Assembly (NCBI GenBank): GCA_934457235.1
Contig: CAKSHT010000121.1
Location: 1-6,531, forward strand
Length of the DNA: 6,531 nt
Origin: an uncultured Oscillospiraceae bacterium
Lineage (GTDB): Bacteria > Bacillota > Clostridia > Oscillospirales > Ruminococcaceae
Direction of reading: 5' to 3'
Shown: positions 5,521 through 6,531 of the stretch, piece by piece
Layout: each line of letters starts with the position of its first letter
How positions within the stretch are numbered: position 1 is the stretch's first letter
Notes under the pieces: model-generated
What the model was told of the DNA's origin: nothing
Seen by the model: only the letters and a program-made list of their open reading frames with translations
The model's database searches: none
Translations under genes and position numbers: made by a program

Positions 5521-6531
5521 ATGATTGATTTAATGATGGTATCAGCGGCCGCGAAAGAAACCTCCAACGGCTTTCTGGACGCAGTAAAGACCGTGAACGA
5601 CGCGATAAGCGGAGTTGTGTGGGGCTGGCCGGCGCTGATACTTCTGCTGTTCGTGGGCGTGCTTATGTCGATACTGACAAAGTTTTTCCAGATATCCCAC
5701 ATCGGCAGGTGGTTCAGATGCACTATAGGCGCGGTGTTCAAGGACAGGAGCGTCACAAAGCATACCAAGGACAAGCAGATCTCACAGTTCCAGAGTATCT
5801 GCGCGGCGCTTGCCTCTACGGTCGGCACCGGTAATATCGCGGGCGTTGCTTCGGCGATAGTCACCGGCGGTCCCGGCGCGGTGTTCTGGATGTGGATAAT
5901 GGCGTTCTTCGGAATGATGACGAACTTCGCCGAGAACGTTCTCGGTATCCTTTACCGTGTGAAGAACAGGGATGGCGAATGGAGCGGCGGCGCCATGTAC
6001 TACTTAAAGTACGGACTTGGCGCGAAGAAGCACTGCAAGGTCATCGGCTCGGTGCTGGCGGTGCTGTTCTGCGTGTTCTGCCTGTTCGCGTCGTTCGGCA
6101 TCGGCAATATGACCCAGATCAACACGATATCCACAAACATGAAAAGCACATTCGGTATTCCGAACTGGGTGACCGGCATCGTGCTGATGATAATTGCGGC
6201 GCTGGTCGTTATCGGCGGTATCAAGCGTATCTCCACTGTTTCCCAGATAGTGGTTCCTTTTATGGCAGTGCTGTATGTACTGTTCAGCGTGATCCTGATT
6301 TTATGTAATATAAAGGAGATTCCGGAAGCTATTGCAGTGATCGTAAAGAGCGCTTTCAATCCCAAGGCTGTCACAGGCGGTATAGTGGGAAGTATGCTGG
6401 TAGCTATGCAGAAGGGAATTGCCCGTGGTATTTTCTCCAATGAGGCAGGTCTTGGCTCTGCTCCAATTGCAGCGGCTGCAGCACAGACCAAGGAGCCGGT
6501 GCGCCAGGGTCTGGTGTCCATGACAGGAACC
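5521..6531 (+). CDS. Alanine/glycine:cation symporter, AGCS family (3' end outside window)
   Basis: An inner-membrane secondary transporter that takes up alanine or glycine with Na+ (or H+). The frame is open to the window edge, giving 337 of the usual 450-480 residues. Family hallmarks in order are VGTGNIAGVA (101-110), TGGPGAVFWMWIMAFFGM (115-132), TNFAENVLGILYRVK (134-148), GGAMYYLKYGLG (156-167) and IFSNEAGLGSAPIAAAAAQT (304-323). Hydrophobic membrane spans are visible at about 32-53, 93-116, 119-145, 174-195, 216-233 and 242-263. The ATG at 5521 follows GGGAG (5506-5510) with a ten-base gap; Met5 and Met6 are alternative starts but fit the site less well. The gene has its own promoter and is divergent from the signalling gene. 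Oddly, codon use changes near 6240: alanine is GCG in 16 of 22 codons before and 1 of 14 after, with the reading frame and family similarity unbroken. Exact substrate is not readable. Confidence 0.93.
   Translation, partial: MIDLMMVSAAAKETSNGFLDAVKTVNDAISGVVWGWPALILLLFVGVLMSILTKFFQISHIGRWFRCTIGAVFKDRSVTKHTKDKQISQFQSICAALASTVGTGNIAGVASAIVTGGPGAVFWMWIMAFFGMMTNFAENVLGILYRVKNRDGEWSGGAMYYLKYGLGAKKHCKVIGSVLAVLFCVFCLFASFGIGNMTQINTISTNMKSTFGIPNWVTGIVLMIIAALVVIGGIKRISTVSQIVVPFMAVLYVLFSVILILCNIKEIPEAIAVIVKSAFNPKAVTGGIVGSMLVAMQKGIARGIFSNEAGLGSAPIAAAAAQTKEPVRQGLVSMTGT

Noticed and set aside
5409..5864. 151-codon minus-strand open frame over the spacer and the symporter start
   Set aside because: It crosses the symporter promoter and the 5' part of the symporter gene antisense, with no recognisable motif.
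5892..6521. Open frames of 138 and 173 codons overlapping the symporter gene
   Set aside because: The symporter frame carries all AGCS hallmarks continuously from 5521 to the edge; these are out-of-frame or antisense reads.

Overview
The window looks like a chromosomal segment of a Gram-positive gut or rumen type Firmicute, most likely a Clostridia member of the Ruminococcus/Oscillospiraceae kind. This is an inference. It rests on purine-rich AGGAG-type ribosome binding sites, sigma-A style promoters with perfect TATAAT boxes in AT-rich gaps, genes that strongly prefer G/C-ending codons (GCG, GGC), and a sensor that joins a LacI-type sugar-binding fold to GGDEF and EAL domains. No rRNA, tRNA, CRISPR array or insertion sequence is visible.

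Layout. Positions 1-61 carry the last codons of an unidentified gene. They overlap the start of folC (46-1320, +), which encodes dihydrofolate/folylpolyglutamate synthase. After a 157-base gap with a hairpin terminator comes a convergent gene of 1235 codons (1478-5185, -). It encodes a cyclic-di-GMP signalling protein in this order: periplasmic-binding-protein-like sensor without a helix-turn-helix, unassigned middle domain, GGDEF (variant SGDEF), complete-looking EAL phosphodiesterase domain, and a C-terminal run of about eight 28-31-residue repeats centred on an Ile-Gly motif, predicted to form a beta-helix. It starts at TTG, supported by a well-placed AGGAG and an extended -10 promoter. The divergent spacer 5186-5520 holds promoters for both flanking genes, a cluster of AGGTTA/TAACCT repeats, a 46-base imperfect palindrome abutting a -35 box, and a short leader hairpin followed by five T. 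From 5521 to the window edge runs an alanine/glycine:cation symporter (AGCS family, 337 codons visible, 3' end missing).

How they relate. folC is housekeeping folate metabolism and belongs to an operon entering from the left. The signalling gene is a separate monocistronic unit. The symporter gene is transcribed away from it, so the two may share regulatory DNA, but nothing shows that the signalling protein controls the transporter. The most unusual item is the C-terminal repeat domain: it resembles repeats of secreted surface proteins but sits on a protein with no signal peptide or membrane segment. A second point of interest is an abrupt change of codon usage inside the symporter gene near 6240.
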